The position numbers and the translations under genes were made by a program. 5,937 bases of DNA, from NCBI GenBank assembly GCA_937136445.1, contig CAKZOQ010000038.1:1-5937 (forward strand). The letters run 5' to 3'. Origin of the DNA: an uncultured Gemmatimonadota bacterium (GTDB lineage Bacteria > Gemmatimonadota > Gemmatimonadetes > Longimicrobiales > Gaopeijiaceae). The notes under the pieces are model-generated. The model was not told the origin of the DNA, ran no database searches, and was given only the letters and a program-made list of their open reading frames with translations. Positions 5,435 to 5,937 of this stretch are shown here, piece by piece (position 1 is the first letter of the stretch; every line of letters begins with the position of its first letter).

Positions 5435-5937
5435 GCGAGACGCTGGCCGCCCTCCCCTTCCACCTGAAGCGCGCCCACGAGCAGTTCACCATGAGCGACT
5501 TCACCACCACCACGGAGCGCATCCACGGGCTCCTTCGGTTGGAGAAGGACCGCCTGGTGGTGCAGTGGCGCCTGGCCCGCACCACCGAACGGATGGGCGC
5601 CGCCTCCATGAGCACGGACCGGGAGCTGGAGGAGGTGCGGGAGATCAGCCTCCCGCTGAAGGCGGTGGCGGGCGCACGGGTGCGGCGGAGGTGGTGGCAG
5701 ATCACGCCGAGCCTGGTCCTGCGGTCGGCGGATCTGCAGGCCTTCGACGGTGTGGCGGGGCAGGAGGGCCTGGCGCTGGATCATCCGGCGGAGCTGGTCC
5801 TGCGGCTGCGACGCCGGGATCGCCTCGCGGCGGAGGAGTTCACCGCGGAGCTGGCGCTGGCGCTGGCCCAGTTGGACGACCGCCTGGCGGGCGCCGACGC
5901 TCGGCGTCGTCTGGAGGAGTCGGAGGGTCGCGCGCCG
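5431..5937 (+). CDS. Uncharacterised protein, possibly PH-like, coupled to the propeller gene (runs off right edge)
   Basis: A reading frame from the GTG at 5431 stays open for 169 codons to the window end. The GTG overlaps the preceding TGA (GTGA), and GGGAGG lies just upstream. The product is cytoplasmic by appearance, with no signal peptide or membrane helix. It starts MSETLAALPFHLKRAHEQF and contains strands such as 'IHGLLRLEKDRLVVQWRLAR' (31-50) and 'EVREISLPLKAVAGARVRR' (68-86), followed by RWWQITPSLVLRS and a helical, Arg/Ala/Leu-rich end. Strand-rich text with 'LRLEKDRLVVQW' and a 'PLKAVAGARVR' turn recalls PH-like domains in small bacterial proteins, but this is an impression and not a motif match. 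No catalytic residues are recognisable. Tight coupling to the hydrolase and lipoprotein genes suggests coordinated dosage. The coding call is good and the function is unknown. Confidence 0.75.
   Translation, partial: MSETLAALPFHLKRAHEQFTMSDFTTTTERIHGLLRLEKDRLVVQWRLARTTERMGAASMSTDRELEEVREISLPLKAVAGARVRRRWWQITPSLVLRSADLQAFDGVAGQEGLALDHPAELVLRLRRRDRLAAEEFTAELALALAQLDDRLAGADARRRLEESEGRAP

Overview
This is a GC-rich (roughly 70% by eye), tightly packed chromosomal window. It holds seven protein-coding genes, two of them cut by the window edges. No RNA genes, CRISPR arrays, insertion sequences or phage genes are visible. Several features suggest a Gemmatimonadota bacterium, possibly near Longimicrobiales, but this is an inference from gene style and not a phylogenetic result. 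They are the many exported proteins and lipoproteins, an LVIVD-type protein next to a DUF305 lipoprotein, a YCF48-type propeller in an apparently non-cyanobacterial setting, strong G/C third positions and few strong Shine-Dalgarno sites.

Layout. Positions 1-1779, minus strand: a DUF305 lipoprotein gene is followed 80 bases later by the N-terminal 308 codons of a secreted LVIVD-repeat protein that runs off the left edge. They look co-directional and probably co-transcribed, and a small hairpin sits between them. Positions 1780-1962: a divergent control region with a plausible promoter for the DUF305 gene and a perfect 10-bp inverted repeat around its -35 box. Positions 1963-2610, plus strand: a secreted protein of unknown function, perhaps LolA-like. 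Positions 2660-3022, minus strand: a small single-domain cupin, convergent with the previous gene. Positions 3023-3146: a second divergent control region with a 10-bp direct repeat inside the likely cupin promoter. Positions 3147-5937, plus strand: a three-gene translationally coupled operon. It encodes a membrane-anchored alpha/beta hydrolase, then a lipoprotein combining MORN/YwqK-like repeats with a six-Asp-box propeller (start overlapping the previous stop as ATGA), then an uncharacterised protein (overlap GTGA) that continues past the right edge.

How the genes fit together. Four of the seven products carry export signals and a fifth has an N-terminal membrane anchor, so the window is largely about the cell envelope. 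The DUF305/LVIVD pair may form an envelope module with metal-binding potential, judged from histidine- and methionine-rich segments. The hydrolase/propeller/unknown trio is very likely one transcription unit because both junctions overlap by four bases, but no pathway can be named. I saw no defence or mobile system. The most unusual items are the MORN-plus-propeller lipoprotein fusion, the Met/His-rich insert in the DUF305 protein and the inverted repeat at its promoter.
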